Source: JAZLIL01 sp045617405 (GTDB taxonomy: Bacteria > Bacillota > Clostridia > Lachnospirales > Lachnospiraceae). Taken from it: DNA of 13,934 nt. The stretch lies in NCBI GenBank assembly GCA_045617405.1, contig JAZLIL010000067.1, positions 1-13,934 on the forward strand, in the 5' to 3' direction. The notes under the pieces were generated by a model. The model did not search any database. It saw only the letters and a list, made by a program, of their open reading frames with translations, and had not been told where the DNA came from. This document shows positions 7,458 through 13,934 of the stretch, in pieces. Position numbers and translations under genes: made by a program. The first letter of the stretch is position 1; every line of letters begins with the position of its first letter.

Positions 7458-8537
7458 TTACGATTTGAATCTCAGCACTATTCTGTTCGGATAATGAACA
7501 TCACCACTCATATCATATTCAACACCAACTACATTATCCTTTATGATCATCATCGACAGTAGCACACATTCATCAGTAGTATCAATCTTTTCACCGTCAT
7601 ATGTTACTTCAAGTGTAGCTTCCTTGCTGTGCGGCGAATACATGAGTGAAAGCTTCTGATGTCTGTCGGCCAGAATCTGTGCACACAATTCTTCAAAAAC
7701 AGTTTCGATTCTGCCGACTGCCTCACGAGAACACTGGTAGTGGTAACAGAATGATGAAATTTCTCCAAAGTACCGGTAAAGGTCCCTGTTCGCATCATCA
7801 ATCTCAAGATTCAGCGTGCAGAGTCTCTTGATAAACGCCTTTGTAAGCTCCTTTGACGGCTTTTCGAAAATCTGCTCGGGGGTACCATCTTCGTAGATTC
7901 CTCCACAATCCATATAAAAGACACGTGAAGAGATTTCTTTGGCAAAATCCATTTCATGGGTGACAACCATCATGGTTCTCTTACCGTCGGCAATCTGTCT
8001 GATAATCGACCGGACCTCACCTACCATGGCCGGATCGAGTGCCGAAGTAGGCTCATCAAAGAAGATTATATCAGGATTCATTGCAAGCGTTCTTGCAATC
8101 GCAATTCTCTGCTGCTGTCCTCCAGAAAGCTGCTGCGGATACTTGCTGCATGTCTTTTCAAGACCGACTGCACTGATTTGCGCTATGGCAAGCTCTCGCG
8201 CATCACTTTTTGACATATTGAGAATATCCATCGGTGCTTTCATGACATTCTCAAGTACGCTCAGATGAGGGAACAGATTAAAGCTCTGAAACACCATACC
8301 CATCTTTTTACGAAAAGCCGCCAGATCTGCGCCCTTTGCCGTAATCTCGTTCCCATCGATGAAAATCTTTCCCGATGTTGGTGGGTCAAGCATTGAAATT
8401 GCACGAATCAGTGTGGATTTTCCGGTTCCGGACGGTCCTATTATGGAGATTACATCACCGTCATTGATTGTGACGGATACATCCTCAAGAGGCGTAACAT
8501 CACCGTAGCTTTTCCTGACATTCTGTAATGTAATCAT
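7458..8537 (-). CDS. Polar amino acid ABC importer ATPase with unusual C-terminal domain
   Basis: Residues 1-240 are a full GlnQ/ArtP-type ATPase: Walker A GPSGTGKST (34-42), Q-loop VFQSFNLFPH (Q84), signature LSGGQQQR (137-144), Walker B IIFFDEPTSALD (157-168) and H-loop H194. It powers import by the fused binding-protein/permease encoded just upstream; the two genes overlap by 4 bases (ATGA) and AAGGAGG lies inside the end of the permease gene. Family members usually end near residue 240-250. Here about 119 more residues follow. They read like a degenerate RsbW/SpoIIAB-type ATPase fold: a helix ending VFEELCAQIL where the N-box Glu is kept (E283) and Asn is Gln (Q287), strand LEVTYDGEKID, and an ending IIKDNVVGVEYDMSG...NRIVLRF. 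The nucleotide-binding Asp and Gly-rich boxes appear lost. The ATPase call is firm, the tail identity is tentative. Confidence 0.93.
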   Translation of the reverse strand: MITLQNVRKSYGDVTPLEDVSVTINDGDVISIIGPSGTGKSTLIRAISMLDPPTSGKIFIDGNEITAKGADLAAFRKKMGMVFQSFNLFPHLSVLENVMKAPMDILNMSKSDARELAIAQISAVGLEKTCSKYPQQLSGGQQQRIAIARTLAMNPDIIFFDEPTSALDPAMVGEVRSIIRQIADGKRTMMVVTHEMDFAKEISSRVFYMDCGGIYEDGTPEQIFEKPSKELTKAFIKRLCTLNLEIDDANRDLYRYFGEISSFCYHYQCSREAVGRIETVFEELCAQILADRHQKLSLMYSPHSKEATLEVTYDGEKIDTTDECVLLSMMIIKDNVVGVEYDMSGDVHYPNRIVLRFKS

Positions 8538-10120
8538 GCCTCGCCCTCCTTAACCGATTTCTTTTCCGACTTCATCTCTTTCTTATCCGGTTTCATCTTT
8601 TGGTACGGGTCAACATGTTTGAATACTACCTCCAGAATTTTCTTTGGAATCCATGCAATCAGGAAATACAGAATTGCTGAAATTAAAAGAGGGAAAAATG
8701 ACTCGTACGTGCGGGCACTTATTATGTCACTCACTTTTGTGATATCTTCAACCGCAATATAACCGACGATTGCTGTTGACTTGAGAAGTGAAACAATCGC
8801 CGCAGAATAACTCGGAATAACATAAATTAATAACTGCGGGAGGATTATCCTTCTGAATGCCCTGCTGTCGTTATATCCAAGCATGTATGCAGCTTCGAGC
8901 TGCCCGCTGTCAATTACCCTGTTTCCCTGAATCAGGATATCAGCCACATCAAATGAAAAGAGAACGGCAAAAGCTATTATTGAAACACCAAGACCGCTTA
9001 GTGAGCTACTGCCAAAGACAATGTAGTACATTATCAGAAGAAAAACGACAACCGGCATTCCGTGAACCAGCCAGGACAATTTGTCCTCCACAAACAAAGC
9101 AATACGGTTTCCTTTTCTTCCAAGCGAGAAGATTACAAATCCGCACACCGTTCCGATACCGGCTGCCGCGCCGGTAATCAGCAACGTGTGAATAATACCG
9201 AGGACAATCATCTTCCAGCGGCTTTCTTTGATAAACGTCTTCTCAAAGCTCTCAGCTATTTTGGAGAAAGCCGACTGTGAACTTACATAGTCGGACTTGA
9301 CGCAAAGCAGACCCGTTCCGGTGTAAACAGGTTCAGAGAAGAGCACGCTCTGCTTTCTTTCCTCAGTAATGCTTAGTCCCGCAACACCGATTGCGGCTTT
9401 ATTCAGTTTGACGCTCGTAATAATTGTCGTAAACCTTACATCGCTTAAATTGACAGCATACCCGTACTCCTTTGCGAACATCGCAAGAAGCTCGATTTCG
9501 TACCCTGATATCTCATTATTCACATAGTACTCAAAAGGAGAAAATGATGCCTCGGTCACAACTTCGAGTGTTCCGTTAATATCAGGAAGTGTTTTATAAT
9601 TGATATCCGCCGTTGTCTCTTCTGTTGATGAGAACCACTTTTCAATCAGTCTGTCAAGCTCACCCTTTTCACGCATTGAGGTAATAAACGTGTTAAATTC
9701 ATTGCAAAGCGCTGCTCCCGTCTCCTTATTGAAGACGAAAGCCATTACCTGTTTGCTTATCGGTTCTTCATAATTCGTTACCCTCGGGTCCTCTTTTGAC
9801 ATTATCTTCACTGCAGAATCGTCAAAAATAAATGCATCAAGCTTACCGCTGATAAGCGCATTCTTCATTTCGGAACCTGTTGCGAAATAGTAATGCTCGG
9901 CATTGGGAAAATTATCAAGCATCGGCTGTTCAAGTGCAGAAGCCGCCAGTACTCCGATACGCTTGGTTGCATAGAAATCAATCGCCTCTTCCAATGTCTG
10001 AGGTGCATCGTCAGGAATACTTCCTGTCCCCTGCTCGGATTTCGCCTCTCCACATCCGGAAAGAATCATAAGCACTGCAAGGATCGTTATTAACATGAGG
10101 AATCTAGAGCATTTCTTCAT
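8534..10120 (-). CDS. Amino acid ABC importer: lipoprotein binding domain fused to GlnP-type permease
   Basis: The protein (528 residues from the chosen start) joins both membrane-side parts of a polar amino acid importer. A lipoprotein signal ends in the lipobox LSGC (20-23). Residues about 42-164 resemble the second lobe of a PF00497 binding protein (KRIGVLAASA, SGKLDAFIFDD, GELDRLIEKWF); residues 183-276 resemble the first lobe (LEVVTEASFSPFEYY, ITEERKQSVLFSEPVY). The order is thus reversed compared with a normal binding protein. Residues about 300-495 are the permease, with the ATPase-contact loop QLEAAYMLGYNDSRAFRRI (407-425) and VGYIAVEDI. A Lys/Glu-rich tail closes it. The start is the ATG at 10120, preceded by GGAGG; the longer frame from GTG at 10132 would put that site inside the gene. 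It overlaps the ATPase gene by 4 bases. Confidence 0.92.
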   Translation of the reverse strand: MKKCSRFLMLITILAVLMILSGCGEAKSEQGTGSIPDDAPQTLEEAIDFYATKRIGVLAASALEQPMLDNFPNAEHYYFATGSEMKNALISGKLDAFIFDDSAVKIMSKEDPRVTNYEEPISKQVMAFVFNKETGAALCNEFNTFITSMREKGELDRLIEKWFSSTEETTADINYKTLPDINGTLEVVTEASFSPFEYYVNNEISGYEIELLAMFAKEYGYAVNLSDVRFTTIITSVKLNKAAIGVAGLSITEERKQSVLFSEPVYTGTGLLCVKSDYVSSQSAFSKIAESFEKTFIKESRWKMIVLGIIHTLLITGAAAGIGTVCGFVIFSLGRKGNRIALFVEDKLSWLVHGMPVVVFLLIMYYIVFGSSSLSGLGVSIIAFAVLFSFDVADILIQGNRVIDSGQLEAAYMLGYNDSRAFRRIILPQLLIYVIPSYSAAIVSLLKSTAIVGYIAVEDITKVSDIISARTYESFFPLLISAILYFLIAWIPKKILEVVFKHVDPYQKMKPDKKEMKSEKKSVKEGEA

Positions 10121-10125
10121 ACTTA

Positions 10126-10130
10126 CCTCC
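10126..10130 (-). promoter_or_regulatory. Ribosome binding site fixing the importer start
   Basis: GGAGG lies five bases before the ATG at 10120-10118. A GTG in frame four codons upstream would place this site inside the coding region and has no site of its own, so ATG is preferred. Confidence 0.8.
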
Positions 10131-10140
10131 ACTGTTTACA

Positions 10141-10169
10141 ATTTTATCACCGGATTCACTATTTTACAA
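10141..10169 (-). promoter_or_regulatory. Probable promoter of the ABC importer genes
   Basis: On the - strand TTGTAA (10169-10164) and TAAAAT (10146-10141) are 17 bases apart, and TGA directly before the -10 box makes an extended -10. The leader would be only about 14 bases, just long enough for GGAGG. The remaining part of the gap up to the terminator at 10251 shows no other convincing element. Confidence 0.5.
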
Positions 10170-10245
10170 GCGCGAGTTTCAATAATTGTGAGCCGTGTTG
10201 TAAAAACGTTCCCATTCACCAAGTTGTTTCGCTGTTTGTGAACAT

Positions 10246-10280
10246 AAAAATTCCCTTTATTGTTTTTGCAATAAAGGGAA
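10246..10280 (-). terminator. Intrinsic terminator of the NSS transporter / STAS-kinase genes
   Basis: A perfect 12-bp stem (TTCCCTTTATTG 10251-10262 with CAATAAAGGGAA 10269-10280) with a 6-base loop is followed on the - strand by TTTTT (10250-10246). It lies about 70 bases after the STAS-kinase stop. The stretch between holds only a 10-bp palindrome TCAGGCCTGA (10318-10327). Confidence 0.85.
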
Positions 10281-10352
10281 CCACTTTAACACTAATGTCA
10301 GCTTACAGGCTACGGCATCAGGCCTGAGTCTTTATGAACAGTACGTGAACAT

Positions 10353-11513
10353 TTAGAAATCAAGGCTGTCTACTTTTGCAAGAACTTCCTTCAGTTTCTG
10401 TACACAGTGCGGACGAAGACCCGTATCACCTTCGTTATTCATCACCGTCCATGCAACCATATGTGTGTAGGCTGCAAGGGCAATCTTATCATAAATCTTT
10501 GCGAACTCCTCTTCCGTCTTTCCTTCAAAGTAATACTGAAGTATTCTGTCAAGAACGGCGTAAGTCACAGAAGACTTTACATCCATAAACTCTTCCTGTC
10601 TGACCTCATCTACATCAGCAAAAACCTTATAGGCTGAAAACAGCCCGGCCATTTCGAAAACGGGGTGCCCGTAGGAAAGCGTGTCCATGTCGATAAGCAG
10701 CAGACCGTCACCCGTACACATTATGTTTTTAAAATGACAGTCGCCGTGAACGAAAGTATGTCTTTCGGGAACAGCCTCGGCGATGCTTCTCAGCTTTTCA
10801 TATTCCTCCGTTTCGATAAAGGACTTTGCATACTTCACCTTGTCAAGAAAGATCTGTTTCGCACTTGGCAGCTTAGTATCTCCGATATCAGTCGTATTCA
10901 GTGTCGTGAGCAGCTTTGTGTACATGCTCATCAGCTCTTCAAAATCACCCGAGCCATCTCTAACCGCATCACGAAGCGACTCACAGTCAAGCATTTCAAA
11001 AACCACGCCAAGCTTATCATCTACCTGAACAATGTCATACGAAATGGCGGTCGGAACGCCAAGAACAAATGCCCTCTTTGAAAGATCAAGCTCTCTTCTG
11101 ATGTCCGAAATGCCGGTATCCCTGATAAACACCTTTACAATAGTATCGTCATCAAGTCTGTAGACCTTTGAGAAAAAACCCTCTCCTATCAGCTTGCAGC
11201 CCTTAACGGAGACCTTCCTGAGTGCCCTCTCGATTTTCAGCATGTGTGCAAAACCGGTCACATTAAAAATCTCGTTAACTTCATTTGATACATTGATAAC
11301 CTTCAGATCCTTCTCCTGCTTCGCAACCTTTAAAAGAATACGAAGTCCGGCACTTGAGATGTACGTAAGTTCTGCAGCATCAAAAATGATACTGTCGTGA
11401 GCATTTTCATTTCTGACGGTCGTAATCTCATTTCCAATCTCGATTGCATTATCGGTGGAAATCCGATTTACAAGCCTGACTGTCAACACACCTGATTCAA
11501 CATAAAACTCCAT
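10353..11513 (-). CDS. STAS-domain antagonist fused to an APH-fold kinase
   Basis: Residues 1-100 are a STAS domain of the SpoIIAA/RsbV type; in DAAELTYISSAGLRILL (45-61) S54 aligns with the serine that SpoIIAB/RsbW kinases phosphorylate and SpoIIE-type phosphatases clear. Residues about 104-386 form an aminoglycoside-phosphotransferase/choline-kinase-like domain: nucleotide loop LIGEGFFSKVYRL (108-120), Lys in TIVKVF (K127), catalytic HGDCHFKN (256-263; D258, N263) and metal-binding LIDMDT (D275). All catalytic residues are present, so it should be an active kinase for a small molecule or possibly a protein. It resembles a family I recall as TIGR02172, of unknown substrate. GGGAGG precedes the start by six bases. 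It follows the NSS transporter by 54 bases without a terminator, so both are probably one transcript. It is not evidence of antibiotic resistance. Confidence 0.88.
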   Translation of the reverse strand: MEFYVESGVLTVRLVNRISTDNAIEIGNEITTVRNENAHDSIIFDAAELTYISSAGLRILLKVAKQEKDLKVINVSNEVNEIFNVTGFAHMLKIERALRKVSVKGCKLIGEGFFSKVYRLDDDTIVKVFIRDTGISDIRRELDLSKRAFVLGVPTAISYDIVQVDDKLGVVFEMLDCESLRDAVRDGSGDFEELMSMYTKLLTTLNTTDIGDTKLPSAKQIFLDKVKYAKSFIETEEYEKLRSIAEAVPERHTFVHGDCHFKNIMCTGDGLLLIDMDTLSYGHPVFEMAGLFSAYKVFADVDEVRQEEFMDVKSSVTYAVLDRILQYYFEGKTEEEFAKIYDKIALAAYTHMVAWTVMNNEGDTGLRPHCVQKLKEVLAKVDSLDF

Positions 11514-11567
11514 AGCATACCTCCCACAGAATGCAGCATTACACTTCAGACAACATCCGCAGCCCTT

Positions 11568-12938
11568 CTAACCCAGATAGTATGAAAAATAGGAAACAAT
11601 ACCAAGTACAAATACAACAGCAATAATGATCGGAATTCCCCATGTGAAGTAACGTCTTGTCCACTTGCCAACCTTCAAGCCTTCACCTGTGTTTGCCTCA
11701 GTAAAGAAATTATCCCAGCCCCATCCGAACTTTGTTGTACAGAACAGAACGTAGCACAGTGATCCGAGGGGAAGCGCAAGTGTCGATACAAAGAAATCCT
11801 CAAGATCCGAGATATCCTTTCCGGGAATTCCGAACGCGTGGAAATCCGACCATACATTGTTTCCAAGGATAAAAGGAATATTAAGGATGACCAATGCAGC
11901 AAACACAATGACGCACGTTTTCTTCTTTGACCAGCCTGTCATCTCCTGGGTGCAGGCAATAATGTTTTCATATACCGCAAGAACTGTTGAAAATGCTGCG
12001 AACGTCATAAATATGAAGAACATGACACTGATAGCGCGACCGCCGGGGATTCCGTTGAATACATTTGGAAGCGTCAGGAATAACAGTCCGGCACCCTCAT
12101 TCGGCTCAATTCCGTAGGTCATACATGACGGGAAGATAATCAGTCCGGCAACGATAGCAACAAAAGTATCGAGAATAATGACATTGATTGATTCACCGAG
12201 AAGCGATCTTTCCTTTCCGATAAAGCTACTGAAAATGGCCATGGCCCCAATACCCAGGCTCAGCGTAAAGAACGACTGATTCATTGCCTCAGCAATGATT
12301 GACGGGGTGACCTTGGAAAAATCGGGCTTAAGATAGAAGGAAATACCATCTTGCGCACCGGAAAGCGTACAGCAGTAGATTGCAATACCGACCATGAGAA
12401 CTAGAAGAGCAACCATCATGTACTTCGTTACTCTCTCAAGTCCTCCCCGAAGACTGAAGGAACAGACGAAGCACGCTGCCCCGGCTACAATAACCGTAAA
12501 CACAATCATCATAAGGGGATCACCAAGCATTCCGAAGAAAACCTCCGAAACAGCGTCGCTGTCTAATCCGCTGAAGGTTCCGGTTGCCGACATAAAGCAG
12601 TATCTTAAAATCCAGCCGCAGATTGTTGTGTAGAACATCATCAGCAGGACATTAGCCGCAAGTGACACGTAACCATGCGCTCTCCAGGCTTTCTTTTCCG
12701 GAACGAGCTCGTGATAAACGCGAACAGGGCTCTTCTGAGCCGCACGTCCAATCGAAAATTCCATAACCATAACGGGAAGACCCAGAATAAGCAGACATGC
12801 AAGATATATGAAAACAAATGCTCCACCGCCGTTTTGGCCGACCTTGATAGGGAATCTGTAAACATTTCCCAGTCCGATTGCACATCCCGCACTGAGCAGA
12901 GTAAATCCGAGTCTGCTCCCTAATCTCTCTCTCTCCAA
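11568..12938 (-). CDS. Sodium-dependent transporter of the NSS (SNF/LeuT) family
   Basis: The protein (456 residues from the chosen start) is a Na+-coupled symporter of the LeuT fold, usually for amino acids such as tryptophan, leucine or tyrosine. The first helix carries the family signature GSRLGFTLLSAGCAIGLGN followed by YRFP and GGGAF; the unwound helix 6 region NQSFFTLSLGIGAMAIFSSF closely follows LeuT; about 11-12 hydrophobic helices are visible, and the length is normal for bacterial members. Two starts compete: ATG at 12950, with AGAGG 13 bases away, and TTG at 12938, with GGAGG (12948-12944) five bases away. The TTG start also gives the short N-terminus typical of the family, so I prefer it. 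A good promoter lies about 70 bases upstream, and the STAS-kinase gene follows, suggesting that the kinase or STAS domain serves this transporter. Confidence 0.9.
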   Translation of the reverse strand: MERERLGSRLGFTLLSAGCAIGLGNVYRFPIKVGQNGGGAFVFIYLACLLILGLPVMVMEFSIGRAAQKSPVRVYHELVPEKKAWRAHGYVSLAANVLLMMFYTTICGWILRYCFMSATGTFSGLDSDAVSEVFFGMLGDPLMMIVFTVIVAGAACFVCSFSLRGGLERVTKYMMVALLVLMVGIAIYCCTLSGAQDGISFYLKPDFSKVTPSIIAEAMNQSFFTLSLGIGAMAIFSSFIGKERSLLGESINVIILDTFVAIVAGLIIFPSCMTYGIEPNEGAGLLFLTLPNVFNGIPGGRAISVMFFIFMTFAAFSTVLAVYENIIACTQEMTGWSKKKTCVIVFAALVILNIPFILGNNVWSDFHAFGIPGKDISDLEDFFVSTLALPLGSLCYVLFCTTKFGWGWDNFFTEANTGEGLKVGKWTRRYFTWGIPIIIAVVFVLGIVSYFSYYLG

Positions 12939-12943
12939 AATAA

Positions 12944-12948
12944 CCTCC
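12944..12948 (-). promoter_or_regulatory. Ribosome binding site favouring a TTG start for the NSS transporter
   Basis: GGAGG (12948-12944) is five bases before TTG (12938-12936) but lies inside the frame if ATG at 12950 is used. The ATG option would rely on AGAGG 13 bases away, which is too far for efficient initiation. Confidence 0.6.
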
Positions 12949-13015
12949 ATTCGGCCGTCATAACCTCTTCCTCAAGAAAATGACAGCCCACATAAGTTAC
13001 TGAAACAGCATACTG

Positions 13016-13044
13016 ATTTTACTATGAACAGGCAATTATTTCAA
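13016..13044 (-). promoter_or_regulatory. Promoter of the NSS transporter / STAS-kinase genes
   Basis: On the - strand TTGAAA (13044-13039) and TAAAAT (13021-13016) are separated by 17 bases, a near-consensus vegetative promoter. The leader to the start codon would be roughly 60-70 bases. No riboswitch or T-box is recognisable in a leader this short. Between this promoter and the nuclease stop at 13115 I see only AT-rich sequence and no strong terminator. Confidence 0.6.
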
Positions 13045-13114
13045 CAAAAAACAGCAAATAAGTTTACCCTTTTAACGCAGCAATACTTCAGCACCATCGA
13101 TTAAAAAAGCTTTC

Positions 13115-13934
13115 CTATTTTAAGATGAACTTCATGCGCACAGGTTCATGATCCGAGTAGGCAAATCCTGTATCCAAATGCTCATAACCGGTCACCTCGA
13201 TGTTGTCTGAAACGATAAAACCGTCAACAGTTACAGTAAATGACTCTTCGGGAATGTACGGAATCACGGCATCCCTGCAGGTGTTCTTCTGATTGTTCTT
13301 TACATCCGGATAATCATCAATTACGACCGTGAGGCAGTCACCCATATAGCTTCTCGGAATCGCATGTGTCCACGTCCGCTCCCCCGGATTCTCGTCCTCG
13401 TTCAAAAGTTCAAGGTCATGATTGAAATCACCGCCGCAGATAACATAATTACCTTTTTCATATTCTGACCTTAGGTCTCCGAAAAGCATCTCAAGTTGTC
13501 CATCCCTAACGGATGCCTCATCGCTGTAGGCACTGAGATGACCCGTCACAAGGACAAGCTCCTTCCCGTTTTTTGCAGGCACTCTTGCAATCTCGTAGCA
13601 TCTGTCAAGATCAAAGACCTTTGAAAAGCCATTGCTGATCGGAAGGCTCCTTCTGACTGCCGAACTGACGGCATACTTTGAAAACAGCGCAATCCCCGCA
13701 TGATTTGCTCCATGCGGCTGCGTAATCGGATACATCAGGAACTTTGAATGATAATTTACCGCAAAAGCCGACTGATAATCATCCAGAATGCTTCGAAGCT
13801 GTGACAGTTCATCGACATGATACGATCTTGTTCCGTCGTCATCAATCTCTTCAAACATAACAAAGTCCGGAGAATATGATTTTACTAACTGCCCTGCACC
13901 ATCAATGCTTTTGATTACATCTTCCTTTGAAAAT
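13115..13934 (-). CDS. Endonuclease/exonuclease/phosphatase (EEP) family protein, 5' end outside the window
   Basis: The frame stays open to the right edge, giving 272 visible residues ending at TAG 13117-13115. The first Met seen (13858) is internal: the 25 residues before it end in SPDFV and lead into MFEEID, the conserved metal-binding segment of EEP enzymes. The other core motifs are present in order: VTGHLSAYSD (catalytic His region), GGDFNHDL, and SDHEPV at the end. These Mg2+-dependent enzymes cut phosphodiester or phosphomonoester bonds in DNA, RNA, sphingomyelin or inositol phosphates; nothing here shows which. No signal peptide can be judged because the N-terminus is missing. It is not clearly linked with the transporter genes downstream, which have their own promoter. 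Confidence 0.85.
   Translation of the reverse strand, partial: FSKEDVIKSIDGAGQLVKSYSPDFVMFEEIDDDGTRSYHVDELSQLRSILDDYQSAFAVNYHSKFLMYPITQPHGANHAGIALFSKYAVSSAVRRSLPISNGFSKVFDLDRCYEIARVPAKNGKELVLVTGHLSAYSDEASVRDGQLEMLFGDLRSEYEKGNYVICGGDFNHDLELLNEDENPGERTWTHAIPRSYMGDCLTVVIDDYPDVKNNQKNTCRDAVIPYIPEESFTVTVDGFIVSDNIEVTGYEHLDTGFAYSDHEPVRMKFILK

Noticed and set aside
10318..10327. Palindrome TCAGGCCTGA as a regulator site
   Set aside because: It lies between a stop codon and a terminator, away from any promoter, and a 10-bp palindrome can occur by chance.
10353..11513. Aminoglycoside resistance gene
   Set aside because: The APH fold is shared by many kinases; the N-terminal STAS domain and the gene context point to signalling or metabolism, not drug resistance.
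13101..13114. Terminator after the EEP gene
   Set aside because: GGAAAGC followed by TTTTTT has a T run but only a very short AAGCTT self-complementary core, too weak a stem to call.

Overview
The window looks like chromosomal DNA of an anaerobic Firmicute, most likely a gut or rumen Lachnospiraceae (Butyrivibrio/Roseburia-like). This rests on the moderately AT-rich base composition, strong AGGAGG-type ribosome binding sites, Gram-positive style promoters and terminators, and protein families such as SpoIIE-type PP2C phosphatases, STAS antagonists, a fused binding-protein/permease amino acid importer and a COG2407-type sugar isomerase. The genus is an inference from family resemblance, not from a marker gene.

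Layout. The + strand carries only the 3' end of an L-fucose/L-arabinose isomerase-family gene (3-527) and its terminator (566-592). All other genes are on the - strand and read leftward. From the right these are: an endonuclease/exonuclease/phosphatase-family gene cut by the window edge (13115-13934); a promoter; a sodium-dependent NSS-family transporter (11568-12938); a STAS-domain/APH-fold kinase fusion (10353-11513) closed by a clear terminator (10251-10280); a promoter; a fused lipoprotein/permease amino acid importer (8534-10120) overlapping by 4 bases its ATPase (7458-8537); a probable promoter; and a four-gene set made of a formyltransferase-like enzyme (6480-7343), a membrane-anchored PF04392-type binding protein (5237-6448), a protein joining two extracytoplasmic sensor regions to an MFS transporter (2870-5224) and a dCache-HAMP-SpoIIE phosphatase (789-2813). 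Directly behind the phosphatase stop codon lies an array of five 23-bp tandem repeats preceded by a decayed 17-bp repeat (608-789).

How it may fit together. Two themes recur: uptake of amino acids or similar small solutes (NSS symporter, GlnP/GlnQ-type ABC importer, PF04392 binding protein, MFS transporter) and partner-switching signalling (SpoIIE phosphatase, STAS domain with the phosphorylatable Ser kept, and possibly a degenerate RsbW-like ATPase fold at the C-terminus of the ABC ATPase). No free-standing RsbW/SpoIIAB kinase and no sigma factor gene is seen. My main hypothesis is that this locus is a partner-switching module wired to transporters rather than, or in addition to, a sigma factor: extracellular solute is sensed by Cache-like domains, the phosphatase acts on the STAS-kinase protein, and the STAS domain may dock on the pseudo-RsbW tail of the importer ATPase. 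Gene families are well supported; the wiring is inference.
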